DNA of 19,999 nucleotides from JAVBNN01 sp031551525 (GCA_031551525.1 JAVBNN010000029.1:1-19999); one strand, 5' to 3'. Counted from the first letter of the stretch, positions 1 through 7,427 are shown. Notes: generated from the sequence alone by a model not told the origin. Translations and numbers: made by a program.

Positions 1-325
1 GCGCGCCTTTTACCGGCCTCGCCTGAGCCCCGGACAGCGCAGCAATCCCCGCTACCTCATAATAAAAAATATGTGCTTCGTCCTCACAGATCAATTCTTC
101 GCCATGCCCCATATGCGACATGATAGCGACCTGATTGCCCATGGTGCCGCTCGCGGTGAAAATAGCCGCTTCCATACCGCAGGCGGCGGCTACGGTTTCT
201 TCCAGTTTATTGATCGTGGGATCTTCGCCGTATACATCATCGCCTACTGGCGCAGACGCCATAGCCAGGCGCATTTTTTCCGTGGGCAAGGTCACGGTGT
301 CGCTTCTAAGGTCTACTTTTTTCAT
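1..325 (-). CDS. ltaE: Low-specificity L-threonine aldolase, N-terminal part (cut by left edge)
   Basis: PLP-dependent enzyme that cleaves L-threonine or allo-threonine to glycine and acetaldehyde. About 108 residues are visible. They open with DLRSDTVT at residues 5-12, the hallmark N-terminus of the family, followed by GDDVYGEDP at about 28-36 and an SGTMGNQ phosphate-binding turn near residue 58. The PLP lysine lies beyond the left edge. The ATG at 325 is preceded by a GAGAGAGGG ribosome site. The gene lies 63 bases downstream of the YgjP-like gene and is probably cotranscribed with it. Family assignment is secure; whether the gene is intact cannot be judged here. Confidence 0.93.
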   Translation of the reverse strand, partial: MKKVDLRSDTVTLPTEKMRLAMASAPVGDDVYGEDPTINKLEETVAAACGMEAAIFTASGTMGNQVAIMSHMGHGEELICEDEAHIFYYEVAGIAALSGAQARPVKGA

Positions 326-388
326 CTTTAAAACCCTCTCTCATTTTATCTTTCCAACGCCTGTTCGCGGCGGCAACTCCTCTTTTCA

Positions 389-1117
389 TTAAAAAACCTT
401 TTGAAGCGCCTCTTGTTCCAGCCGCCCTTTCCGTTCCCGCCAATCCGGCATGCCGGCCGCCAGGAGCTGCCAAAAACCTTTGCCGTGATTGAACTGCCGA
501 AAGTGGCACAGTTCGTGTGCAACTATATAATCAAGCAGTTCCAGCGGTAAATGGATAAGTTTACCGGAAAGCGTAATGGAATGCTTTTGCGGGCGGCAGC
601 TGCCCCAACGGCTGGTCATGCGGCGTACTTTTAGTTCCGGGATAAAATCCAGCTCCAGTAAAGGGGCATATATAGACAGCATGCGTAAAAGCGATTGCCC
701 GGAAGCTAGTTTCATCTCCCGCACAAACATTGTCTCCAGCACAGTCCGCCGTTTTTCTGCCGACAGCGCTTCTTTTAAGGAGAGCTCTATTGTATCCCCA
801 ACGATCAAAGCCTGATTGCGTATGCCGGAAAGCACTTTCAAAGAAAGCGGACGGCCCTGATAGTAGAACATCTCCTCATCGACAAATTGGTACTGTTTTA
901 TATTGGGTAAAATATTTAAAAGTTGCTTTCTTAGCCAATCTTCCCGTTTTGTCACAAAATCGCGTATATAGTCTGTTGGTGTATTCAAAGGCGCCGACAA
1001 AAGCACTCGGCCGCTGTCGGGAAATATCCGCAAAACCAATGTTTTTCTGCGCTTTTTGACTATCTCGATAGGTACCTGTTCGCCATTTAACTGAATACTA
1101 AAGCCATCCATAGTCAT
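389..1117 (-). CDS. YgjP-like M48 metallopeptidase-fold protein (DUF45)
   Basis: About 242 residues. The C-terminal half carries TSRWGSC (residues 168-174) followed by the zinc motif HELCH (201-205) and a third likely zinc ligand in NHGKGFW (His about 212). This is the standard layout of the DUF45/YgjP family, whose fold resembles SprT and the M48 peptidases. E. coli YgjP has been reported as a UTP pyrophosphatase, so proteolysis should not be assumed. The open frame extends to 1186, but the family N-terminus begins near MDGFSIQL. I chose ATG 1117, which has AGGG 4 bases upstream; ATG 1111, two codons later, is equally possible. Either start overlaps the end of the upstream acetyltransferase, indicating translational coupling. 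Confidence 0.85.
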   Translation of the reverse strand: MTMDGFSIQLNGEQVPIEIVKKRRKTLVLRIFPDSGRVLLSAPLNTPTDYIRDFVTKREDWLRKQLLNILPNIKQYQFVDEEMFYYQGRPLSLKVLSGIRNQALIVGDTIELSLKEALSAEKRRTVLETMFVREMKLASGQSLLRMLSIYAPLLELDFIPELKVRRMTSRWGSCRPQKHSITLSGKLIHLPLELLDYIVAHELCHFRQFNHGKGFWQLLAAGMPDWRERKGRLEQEALQKVF

Positions 1118-1625
1118 CCATCCCTGTATCGCCCCTGGCGACCAACCGCAAAAAACCACCCGCCTGCACACCTTTTGCCTCTTCAAAGCCTAGCCGGGAA
1201 AAAAGCGCTACGGATGCGATGTTTTCCGGGTGTATCCTGGCGACCAACTCCACAAGACCCAGAGTGTTAAACGCATAGTCGAGAAGCTCGGTCAGTGCCT
1301 CCGTCATATAGCCCTGTTTTTGGTATTCCGGCAGCTGTTCGCAGCCAATATCCGTCCTGCCCCCGGCGCTGTCAAAATTGTGAAATTCGCACGTCCCAAT
1401 GACCTGCCCACTGGTTCTTTCCACCATTACCCAACAGATGCCCTGGCGGTTTGTAAAAAGGTCCGTCAGGAGGGTAAATATGGCCCGGCTACGCGCCTTG
1501 CCCATGGGTGGCCCTACTGTCGCCGCCCATACCTCTTCAAGAAAAGGCAGATACTCTGCCTGCAAAGGCCGTATGAGTAGCCGCTCCGTGGCAAAAGAAG
1601 GGATATCTTCTGGAAATATAGTCAT
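1098..1625 (-). CDS. GNAT family N-acetyltransferase (RimJ/RimL-like)
   Basis: A 175-residue protein with the Acetyltransf_3 layout. It has an N-terminal TERLLIRPL strand, GxxxF in the middle (GTCEFHNF), the acetyl-CoA pyrophosphate loop QKQGYM (residues 102-107), and the ending NIASVALFSRLGFEE typical of RimJ/RimL relatives. It would transfer acetyl from acetyl-CoA to an amine, perhaps a protein N-terminus or a small molecule; the acceptor cannot be told. An upstream ATG exists at 1658, but ATG 1625 has AGGTGA five bases ahead of it and fits the family start. It is the first gene of a short run (GNAT, YgjP-like, threonine aldolase) beginning just after the etfA terminator. Confidence 0.85.
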   Translation of the reverse strand: MTIFPEDIPSFATERLLIRPLQAEYLPFLEEVWAATVGPPMGKARSRAIFTLLTDLFTNRQGICWVMVERTSGQVIGTCEFHNFDSAGGRTDIGCEQLPEYQKQGYMTEALTELLDYAFNTLGLVELVARIHPENIASVALFSRLGFEEAKGVQAGGFLRLVARGDTGMDDYGWL

Positions 1626-1659
1626 GCTATCACCTGACCTAATATTAACACAAAACAAA

Positions 1660-1696
1660 CTGCCGGAACAGAGGATAATATCCTCACGCCCGGCAG
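1660..1696 (-). terminator. Rho-independent terminator of etfBA
   Basis: The outer stem CTGCCGG (1660-1666) pairs with CCGGCAG (1690-1696). An inner stem GAGGAT (1671-1676) pairs with ATCCTC (1680-1685). On the minus strand a T-rich tract (TTTGTTTTGTG) follows. It sits 26 bases after the etfA stop codon and just before the acetyltransferase ribosome site. Confidence 0.8.
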
Positions 1697-1721
1697 CTAC
1701 TTTTTATATCGGAAACACTAT

Positions 1722-2732
1722 TTATTTGCGTTTTTGCACTTCTTTCGCCAACAGCGGCAGTATTTCATGCAGGTTGCCCACGATGCCATAGTCGGCAACG
1801 GTAAAAATAGGAGCGTCCGGGTCTTTATTTATCGCGATAATCGTATCGGAAGAATTCATGCCCGCCAGATGCTGGATGGCGCCGGAAATGCCGCAGGCAA
1901 TATATACTTTGGGCCCGACCGTTTTGCCGCTCTGCCCGACCTGATGCAGGTGATCTATCCAGCCTGCATCCACCGCCGCGCGGGAAGAACCTACCACCCC
2001 GCCAAAGGCGTTAGCCAGCTCTTCGACTAATTTAAAGTTTTCCGGTGCACCGAGACCGCGTCCGCCAGATACGATGAATTCGGCTTCTTCAAGATTACAG
2101 ACCACGCCTTCGGGGATCTCTTCGCGGATAAATTCTGTCCGCATGGTGCCTTCCGGCATTTTGGGGTCAAAGCGCACTACTTCGCCTGTGCGGCTCGGGT
2201 CAAGTTCTGGCTTTTTGAATACTTTCGGACGGACTGTTCCCATCTGGGGACGAGCGTCCGGGCAGATGATCGTCGCCATGATGTTGCCGCCAAAAGTAGG
2301 CCTCGTCCAGGCGATAAGGCCCTTTTCTTCTTCTACGCCAATACCGGTGCAGTCGGCACACAAACCGGTAGCCAGTCTCGCGGCTACGCGCGGAGCCATG
2401 TCACGGCCGTCTACTGTAGCGCCGAGGAGAAAGCCGGCCGGCTTGTATTCTCTTACCAGCTCGGTGACCGCGTAAGTGTAGGCATCGGTATTATAACGCC
2501 CGTAGTCCTTGCCTTCCACCAGGTAAACTTTATCGGCACCGCCGCTGAAAGCCTGTTTGGCCAGCGTTTCACCGTTTTCACCGGTCACAATGACAGCCGC
2601 CAGTTCGCAGCTAAATTTATCAGCCAGCATACGCCCCTGGCCTAAAAGTTCAAAACCTACATTGCGCAGCGCGCCGTAGTTTTGTTCCATGTACACCCAA
2701 ATTCCTTTTGCTTCTTCGATAGATATAGCCAT
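1722..2732 (-). CDS. etfA: Electron transfer flavoprotein alpha subunit
   Basis: A 336-residue FAD-carrying subunit that partners EtfB and shuttles electrons between acyl-CoA (or other flavin) dehydrogenases and downstream acceptors in the cytoplasm. The N-terminal Rossmann-like domain spans about 1-190. The C-terminal FAD domain carries GGRGLG (223-228), Ser-Arg near 250, QVGQSGKTVGP (264-274), ACGISGAIQH (279-288), and INKDPDAPIF plus ADYGIVGN near the end, all diagnostic of the ETF alpha FAD domain. Length is normal. It starts 13 bases after etfB with a GGGAGGGCGG ribosome site, so the two are one transcript. Whether this ETF bifurcates electrons cannot be decided from motifs alone. Confidence 0.97.
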   Translation of the reverse strand: MAISIEEAKGIWVYMEQNYGALRNVGFELLGQGRMLADKFSCELAAVIVTGENGETLAKQAFSGGADKVYLVEGKDYGRYNTDAYTYAVTELVREYKPAGFLLGATVDGRDMAPRVAARLATGLCADCTGIGVEEEKGLIAWTRPTFGGNIMATIICPDARPQMGTVRPKVFKKPELDPSRTGEVVRFDPKMPEGTMRTEFIREEIPEGVVCNLEEAEFIVSGGRGLGAPENFKLVEELANAFGGVVGSSRAAVDAGWIDHLHQVGQSGKTVGPKVYIACGISGAIQHLAGMNSSDTIIAINKDPDAPIFTVADYGIVGNLHEILPLLAKEVQKRK

Positions 2733-2745
2733 TTGCCGCCCTCCC

Positions 2746-3531
2746 TTATACTAAACCTTGTTCGCCGAGTTTTTCCAGCAAAAGTTCGACCGCTTCCTGA
2801 GAGCCTACGCCCTGGATGATCTGACCTTGCGATTTGCGAACAGGGTTGAATATTTTGACTACACGAGTGGGAGAAGCCTTGAGGCCAACGGTTTCCCTGG
2901 TAACACCTATATCATCAGCTTTCCATACCGGTATTTCAGCGCGGTTCGCCTTCATGCGCCCTTTAATGCTTGGAAGTCTCGGTTCGTTGATGATTTTAGT
3001 GACCGATACTAAAAGCGGCAGCGGCGCCTTGATGATGGCATAGCCGCACTCTTCCTCGCGTTTTATTGTCGCTATCCCATCGGTGATTTCAATAGCCGCA
3101 ATGTTGGTTACTTGCGGCAAACCCAAAAGTTCCGCCGTTTCCGGGCCTACCTGGGCGGTGTCCCCGTCGGTCGCCTGTTTCCCGCAAATAATAAGGTCAT
3201 ATTTACCGATTTTCTTCGCAGTTGCGGCCAATACCCGGCTGGTCGCCAAAGTATCAGAACCGCCAAAAACCATATCGCTCAAATGTATTACTTCGTCAGC
3301 GCCCACTGCCAGGCATTCTTTCAAAGCCTCAGCAGCTTGCGGCGGCCCCATAGTGACCACAGTCACCTTGCCGCCATGCTTTTCACGCAACAGTAGTGCT
3401 TCTTCCACCGCATTTTTGTCAAAAGGATTGACAACAGACGGTATACCCTGACGAATCAGAGTCTTGGTTTCCGGATCGATCTTTACCTCCCCGATATCCG
3501 GTACCTGTTTGATAAAAACTACGATATCCAT
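2746..3531 (-). CDS. etfB: Electron transfer flavoprotein beta subunit
   Basis: A 261-residue partner of EtfA. It opens with MDIVVFIKQVPD, the standard EtfB start, then NPFDKNAVEEAL (35-46), VTMGPPQA (59-66), FGGSDTLATSR (89-99) and the nucleotide-binding loop GKQATDGDTAQVGPE (117-131). These resemble EtfB of anaerobic Firmicutes, where the second nucleotide site may hold FAD (bifurcating type) or AMP. No acyl-CoA dehydrogenase lies beside the pair in this window, so the electron donor is unknown. A GAGAGGGGCGG ribosome site precedes ATG 3531. A consensus promoter and the gdh terminator separate it from the glutamate dehydrogenase gene. Confidence 0.97.
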   Translation of the reverse strand: MDIVVFIKQVPDIGEVKIDPETKTLIRQGIPSVVNPFDKNAVEEALLLREKHGGKVTVVTMGPPQAAEALKECLAVGADEVIHLSDMVFGGSDTLATSRVLAATAKKIGKYDLIICGKQATDGDTAQVGPETAELLGLPQVTNIAAIEITDGIATIKREEECGYAIIKAPLPLLVSVTKIINEPRLPSIKGRMKANRAEIPVWKADDIGVTRETVGLKASPTRVVKIFNPVRKSQGQIIQGVGSQEAVELLLEKLGEQGLV

Positions 3532-3596
3532 TTCTCCGCCCCTCTCAAAAATATATATTAACTACTAAAATAAACTGCGTTTTTAAACACTTTATT

Positions 3597-3623
3597 ATTA
3601 TACCAGAAAAATTGCCCCGTCAA
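3597..3623 (-). promoter_or_regulatory. Predicted sigma-70 promoter of etfBA
   Basis: On the minus strand, TTGACG (3623-3618) is followed after 15 bases by TGGTATAAT, an extended -10 (TATAAT at 3602-3597). The spacer is short, but the extended -10 compensates. The expected transcript start is near 3590, giving a leader of about 60 bases. A second TATAAT (3631-3626) lies just upstream and could serve as an alternative. Confidence 0.7.
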
Positions 3624-3696
3624 CAATTATAGAATGATGAATTTTTTCCCTATATGGTTTAACAGTTTCCCGCCAAGCTTTACGGCATATAAAATA

Positions 3697-3720
3697 TCAG
3701 GGCGGCGTTCGCCGCCCTGA
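3697..3720 (-). terminator. Rho-independent terminator of the aminotransferase-BKACE-gdh operon
   Basis: Perfect 10-bp stem TCAGGGCGGC (3697-3706) with GCCGCCCTGA (3711-3720) and a four-base loop. On the minus strand it is followed by TATTTTATAT. It lies 16 bases after the gdh stop and ends the upstream operon before the etfBA promoter. Confidence 0.85.
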
Positions 3721-3721
3721 C

Positions 3722-3739
3722 TGATAAGTGCACTTATCA
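3722..3739. repeat. Perfect 18-bp palindrome over the gdh stop codon
   Basis: TGATAAGTGCACTTATCA is its own reverse complement. It includes the gdh stop codon (3737-3739) and sits one base from the terminator stem. It could fold as a small second hairpin in the mRNA or be a dimer-protein site. Nothing in the sequence decides which. Confidence 0.6.
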
Positions 3740-4990
3740 CAGGCCTTTAAGTTTTTTGGCGTCTACAACGCGTTTTAAGGATACCATATAAGCAGCCATG
3801 CGCATAGAAACCTTGTTTTCTTTGCTGGTCTGCCATACATCGTCAAACGCCTTTTTCATGATTTTGGCCAAATGGCTGTTGACATATTCTTCATCCCAGT
3901 AGAAGGATTGAAGATTTTGTACCCATTCGAAATAAGATACCACCACACCACCGGCGTTGGCGAGAATATCCGGCAGTACTATAACGCCTTTTTGGGCAAG
4001 TATTTTGTCGCCTTCAACGGTAGTTGGGCCATTGGCTCCCTCCACGATGATTTTGGCTTTTATATTTGAGGCGTTCTTATCATTTATCTGGTTTTCCAAA
4101 GCGGCCGGGAAGAGTACATCTACCGGCAAACCCCAGAATTCATCAGTTGAAATCGTTGTAATGCCTGTTTCTGTATATCCTTTGAGCGATTTGCCGTGTG
4201 TTTTGGCGTATTCCATGGCAGCATTGACATCTATGCCTTTTTTGTTATAGAAAGTGCCGCCGATGTCGCTGATCGCCACTATCTTAAAGCCCTGTTCCTG
4301 CATCAGTTTGGCTCCCGCGCTGCCTACGTTGCCAAAACCCTGGACTGCGACCGTCATCTTTTTAGGATCAAGTTTGACCGCTTTGGCATAGTTCATCAGA
4401 GTAAGCATCGCGCCGCGACCGGTCGCTTCCACGCGCCCCAGAGAACCGCCGAGTTCGATGGGTTTCCCCGTGACTATACCCGGTGTGTTGCGTCCCTGAA
4501 GCGTACTGAAAGAATCTACCATCCAGGCCATGACTTGTCCGTCGGTATTGACGTCCGGGGCAGGAATATCCTTCTTTTCACCGATAACCGGAGCGATCTG
4601 CGCGATATAGCGCTTAGTCATGCGCATGATCTCGCCCTTGGACATTTTCGCAGGATCTACCTTGATGCCGCCTTTGGCGCCGCCATAAGGAATGCCCACC
4701 AAAGCGCATTTCCAAGTCATCCAGGCTGCCAGTGCTTTTACTTCGTCGATATCCGCCGCCGGATGAAAGCGTACACCGCCTTTGTAAGGGCCGCGAACAT
4801 TGCTGTGCTGTACCCTATAGCCTTCAAACACTTCCGTACGCCCGTCATCCATGACCACCGGCACAGACACGGTCAGTTCCCGGTCCGGGTGGCAAAGGGT
4901 AACATAATCGTTACGCGGCATATCCATTTTATCCGCCGCAGTCTCCAAAACCGCCAACATTTCTTTGTAGGGGTTGTACTTTCCTGACAT
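3737..4990 (-). CDS. gdhA: Glutamate dehydrogenase (hexameric, RocG/GudB type)
   Basis: Interconverts glutamate and 2-oxoglutarate plus ammonia. At 417 residues it is the normal size for the small hexameric class. Visible features are GPYKGGVRFHP (67-77), TWKCALVGIPYGGAKGG with the catalytic Lys at 106, PAPDVNTD with the catalytic Asp at 146, and the Rossmann motif VQGFGNVGSAG. The Asp-containing VAISDIGG after the second strand is compatible with NAD preference, as in catabolic RocG/GudB enzymes; this is inference. It starts 38 bases after the BKACE gene with an AGGAGATGACGT ribosome site and no convincing promoter between, so it is probably cotranscribed. In this setting it would oxidise glutamate formed by the aminotransferase and regenerate 2-oxoglutarate. 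It could equally serve general glutamate fermentation. Confidence 0.96.
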   Translation of the reverse strand: MSGKYNPYKEMLAVLETAADKMDMPRNDYVTLCHPDRELTVSVPVVMDDGRTEVFEGYRVQHSNVRGPYKGGVRFHPAADIDEVKALAAWMTWKCALVGIPYGGAKGGIKVDPAKMSKGEIMRMTKRYIAQIAPVIGEKKDIPAPDVNTDGQVMAWMVDSFSTLQGRNTPGIVTGKPIELGGSLGRVEATGRGAMLTLMNYAKAVKLDPKKMTVAVQGFGNVGSAGAKLMQEQGFKIVAISDIGGTFYNKKGIDVNAAMEYAKTHGKSLKGYTETGITTISTDEFWGLPVDVLFPAALENQINDKNASNIKAKIIVEGANGPTTVEGDKILAQKGVIVLPDILANAGGVVVSYFEWVQNLQSFYWDEEYVNSHLAKIMKKAFDDVWQTSKENKVSMRMAAYMVSLKRVVDAKKLKGL

Positions 4991-5028
4991 ACGTCATCTC
5001 CTGTTCATTATTGTAGTTTATCTTTGCC

Positions 5029-5841
5029 TTATGCTATGCACCATATTCTTTTTACATCGTCAGGCGTCGCAAGTTCTCGCCCATACGCTTTTGCTATAGC
5101 CGTCATTCTGTCGACCAACGCTTCATTAGTTGCCAGCACCCCTTTAGACATATATACATTATCTTCAAGGCCTACACGCACATTGCCGCCGAGAGCGATC
5201 GCTATGGTAGACAGGCTGACGTGCTGCGGCCCGATGGCCGATACGCCCCATATGGCGTCTTTCGGCAAGCTGTCTACCAGGAAAAAGAGATTTTTGGCGG
5301 TCGCCGGCAGAGAGCCTTTTACGCCAAGCACCAGGTTGAACAGCAGCGGACCTTTTATCAGGCCGGCTTTTTGGAGGTTCACCGCATTTTCAATCATCGC
5401 GACGTCGAATACTTCTATTTCCGGCTTGATATTTCTCTCCAGCATGGTTTTCGCCATATATTCCACCAGGTGCGGATCGTTGGCGTTGACACTGGTAGGA
5501 AAGTTCGACGAACCCGTGGCCAAACTGGCCGAATGGGGATTAAGCACCAGGGAGGCGGCGCGCGCTTCGCCGGACTTTCCTCCCCTGGCTCCGGTAGATA
5601 TCTGCCTGATGATTGGACAACCGTTTGCATCCATTTCTTTGATAATTGCAGTAAAATATTCAAGTTCAGTAGTAGGTTTTTCTTCTTCGTCTCTTGCGTG
5701 GATATGTGCCACACTGGCCCCTTTGGCATAACAACGCGCTATATCCTCGGCGATTTGTTTCGCCGTTACCGGCACATGGGGCGTCATAGCCTTAGTCGGC
5801 ACATTGCCGGTCGGCGCAAGGGTTATAATAAGTTTTTCCAT
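5029..5841 (-). CDS. Beta-keto acid cleavage enzyme (BKACE, DUF849 family)
   Basis: BKACE enzymes use Zn2+ to condense a beta-keto acid with acetyl-CoA and split the product to acetoacetate plus a new acyl-CoA. The type member is Kce of lysine fermentation. This 270-residue protein has the zinc motif HIHARD with His46 and His48, the same numbering as Kce, and the third ligand Glu226 in VGLEDN. QISTGARGG (80-88), LNPHSASL (100-107), EIEVFD (141-146) and LVLGVKGS (170-177) are the other family blocks. At position 14, where Kce has Glu to hold the substrate amino group, this protein has Val in TGNVPTKAM, so its keto acid is probably not 3-keto-5-aminohexanoate. It lies 16 bases after the aminotransferase gene. 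The ATG is preceded by CGAGGTAG. Confidence 0.92.
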   Translation of the reverse strand: MEKLIITLAPTGNVPTKAMTPHVPVTAKQIAEDIARCYAKGASVAHIHARDEEEKPTTELEYFTAIIKEMDANGCPIIRQISTGARGGKSGEARAASLVLNPHSASLATGSSNFPTSVNANDPHLVEYMAKTMLERNIKPEIEVFDVAMIENAVNLQKAGLIKGPLLFNLVLGVKGSLPATAKNLFFLVDSLPKDAIWGVSAIGPQHVSLSTIAIALGGNVRVGLEDNVYMSKGVLATNEALVDRMTAIAKAYGRELATPDDVKRIWCIA

Positions 5842-5857
5842 ATTAACTACCTCGCCT

Positions 5858-7186
5858 TTACTTTAAGGTTTTTTCAAATTCCGCAAATCCAGCGACCATT
5901 TTTTCTATCAGTTCATCGCACTGATCTTTAGTAATAATGAGCGGCGGCGCCAGGAGGAATTGGTCGCCGTTCTCACCATCGGCTTGGCCGTTGCCCGGAT
6001 ACACTATGACACCGTGTTTAACGAGTGTGTTGGTGAGTTTTTCCGCCAGGCCCATGCTGACCGGATAAGCTTCTTTAGTCTTTTTGTCTTTGACTATTTC
6101 TACACCCAACAAGAGCCCCTTGCCGCGCACGTCACCGACAAAGGAGAAGGGCAGCAGTTTTTCTTCCATTTGTTTTATGAGGTATTCGCCCATTTTTTTG
6201 GCGTTTTCCGTTATATTTTCTCTGATAAGTACCTTCATAACAGCCAGGGCAGCGGCGGCGGCCAGCGGGTTGCCGGCGTAAGTATGGCCATGCACGAACA
6301 CGCCCGAACCGTTTTTGAAGGTATTGTATATCTTATCTGAGGCGATAACCGCGCCAAAGGGTGCATACCCCGCACTCATGCCTTTTGCCGCAGTTATGAT
6401 GTCAGGAATGACACCGTAATCATTTATGCTGAACATGCTTCCAGCGCGGCCAAAGCCGGCCATTACTTCGTCGTCGATAAACAGGATATCGTAGTGGTCG
6501 CAAATCTGGCGGATAACTTTATAGTAATCCTTGTGCGGAACGATAGCGCCGCAGGCCGCGCCGCCGACCGGCTCACCGATAAAGCCTGCTACATATTCTG
6601 CGCCCTCCATTTTTAGGCATCTCTCAAGATCATGCGCGCACTCGACGCCACAGCTCTCGGGCTTCTTGTCAAACGGACAGCGGTAGCAGTAGGCCGGCGC
6701 AATGTGCGGGAAATTCAAGAGCAATGGAGTGTATTTTTTGCGGCGTTTGTCGCCCGTCATGGACAGCGCTCCGATGGTATTACCGTGAAAACTCTTCCAA
6801 CGGGAAATGATCCGGTATTTGGAGCTTTGTTTGTCGCGTTCCACATAATACTGCCGGGCCATTTTGAGTGCGGCTTCGGTGGCTTCCGATCCACCCGATA
6901 CCGGGTAGAGTTTGTTGAGGTCGCCCGGCGAGATGGATGCCACCAAATCGGCAAGTTCCTCAAGCGGCTGCGGGCTCCAGCGGGACAGATGGCTGAATGC
7001 CACTCGATGCGCCTGCGCCGCTACTGCGTCGGCTACTTCTTTATTCCCATGGCCGAGGTTAGATACTGCCGCCCCGGAAGCGCCGTCTATATACTTGTTG
7101 CCGGCGTCGTCATAAAGATAGATGCCTTCGCCGCGGTCTACTATCATCAGTTTTTTGTTTGGCGCGCGGTAAAATACGTTTGTCAT
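5858..7186 (-). CDS. Class III (omega/beta-amino acid) aminotransferase
   Basis: A 442-residue PLP enzyme of fold type I. Seen: SGGSEATEAALKMAR (98-112) for the PLP phosphate, WKSFHGNT (130-137), FIDDEVMAGFGRAG with the PLP-nitrogen Asp near 239, and the Schiff-base Lys268 in AAKGMSAGYAP. The GHTYAGNPLA block and the C-terminal small domain are present, so it looks intact. Members transfer the amino group of beta-, gamma- or omega-amino acids to pyruvate or 2-oxoglutarate. Beside BKACE and GDH the likely job is making a beta-keto acid, with glutamate as co-product. A cluster of four cysteines (167, 170, 179, 183; CxxC then CxxxC) lies mid-protein. AAGGGGG precedes the ATG. It is the first gene of the operon divergent from lysR; the amino substrate is not determinable. 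Confidence 0.93.
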   Translation of the reverse strand: MTNVFYRAPNKKLMIVDRGEGIYLYDDAGNKYIDGASGAAVSNLGHGNKEVADAVAAQAHRVAFSHLSRWSPQPLEELADLVASISPGDLNKLYPVSGGSEATEAALKMARQYYVERDKQSSKYRIISRWKSFHGNTIGALSMTGDKRRKKYTPLLLNFPHIAPAYCYRCPFDKKPESCGVECAHDLERCLKMEGAEYVAGFIGEPVGGAACGAIVPHKDYYKVIRQICDHYDILFIDDEVMAGFGRAGSMFSINDYGVIPDIITAAKGMSAGYAPFGAVIASDKIYNTFKNGSGVFVHGHTYAGNPLAAAAALAVMKVLIRENITENAKKMGEYLIKQMEEKLLPFSFVGDVRGKGLLLGVEIVKDKKTKEAYPVSMGLAEKLTNTLVKHGVIVYPGNGQADGENGDQFLLAPPLIITKDQCDELIEKMVAGFAEFEKTLK

Positions 7187-7427
7187 TTCTACAATCCCCC
7201 TTCATTTTTGCTTTTTATCTTTATATATTAGCAATTCGTTCTTCTCAAAAGACTCCAGCACCTCCCACGGCTTGCCCTTCTTTTCAACAAATTCTCTTTT
7301 TTCAGTTTTTTCAATACAAAAGCATAGACAAACATTTTTTCTTAGTATATCATGTAATTATAAATAGAAATACTGATAGAAATAGATGTGATTAATCATA
7401 TATATTGATTAATATGCGGAGGTTTTT
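7187..7427. promoter_or_regulatory. Divergent control region between the aminotransferase operon and lysR
   Basis: A 241-base AT-rich intergenic stretch. On the minus strand a perfect TATAAT (7362-7357) could drive the aminotransferase operon with a poor -35, as expected for an activated promoter. On the plus strand an overlapping TATAAA (7359-7364) could serve lysR. The minus-strand leader would be about 160 bases and contains two short reading frames described under findings. Confidence 0.55.
7391..7413. promoter_or_regulatory. Predicted LysR-type regulator binding dyad
   Basis: ATTAATCA (7391-7398) and TGATTAAT (7406-7413) are perfect inverted arms separated by 7 bases, and contain the T-N11-A core of LysR-family boxes (T7396, A7408). 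The centre lies about 50 bases upstream of the predicted aminotransferase transcript start. It also lies just ahead of the lysR ribosome site, which fits activation of the operon and self-repression. Confidence 0.65.

Noticed and set aside
306..509. 67-codon minus-strand frame overlapping the YgjP-like and threonine aldolase genes
   Set aside because: Out of frame with both conserved genes and made of low-information basic sequence. A shorter version starting at the YgjP stop has no independent support.
4196..4987. 263-codon plus-strand reading frame
   Set aside because: Lies wholly antisense to the intact glutamate dehydrogenase gene; the product is histidine/arginine-rich with no family motif.
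4991..5040. Possible separate promoter for gdh (TACAAT on the minus strand)
   Set aside because: No acceptable -35 at any normal spacing. Cotranscription with the BKACE gene is simpler.
5024..5931. Two long plus-strand frames opposite BKACE (5024-5731 and 5221-5931)
   Set aside because: Both are shadows of the BKACE gene, which keeps all its zinc ligands on the minus strand.
6632..7231. 199-codon plus-strand reading frame
   Set aside because: Antisense to the N-terminal half of the aminotransferase, including its PLP phosphate-binding block, and without motifs.
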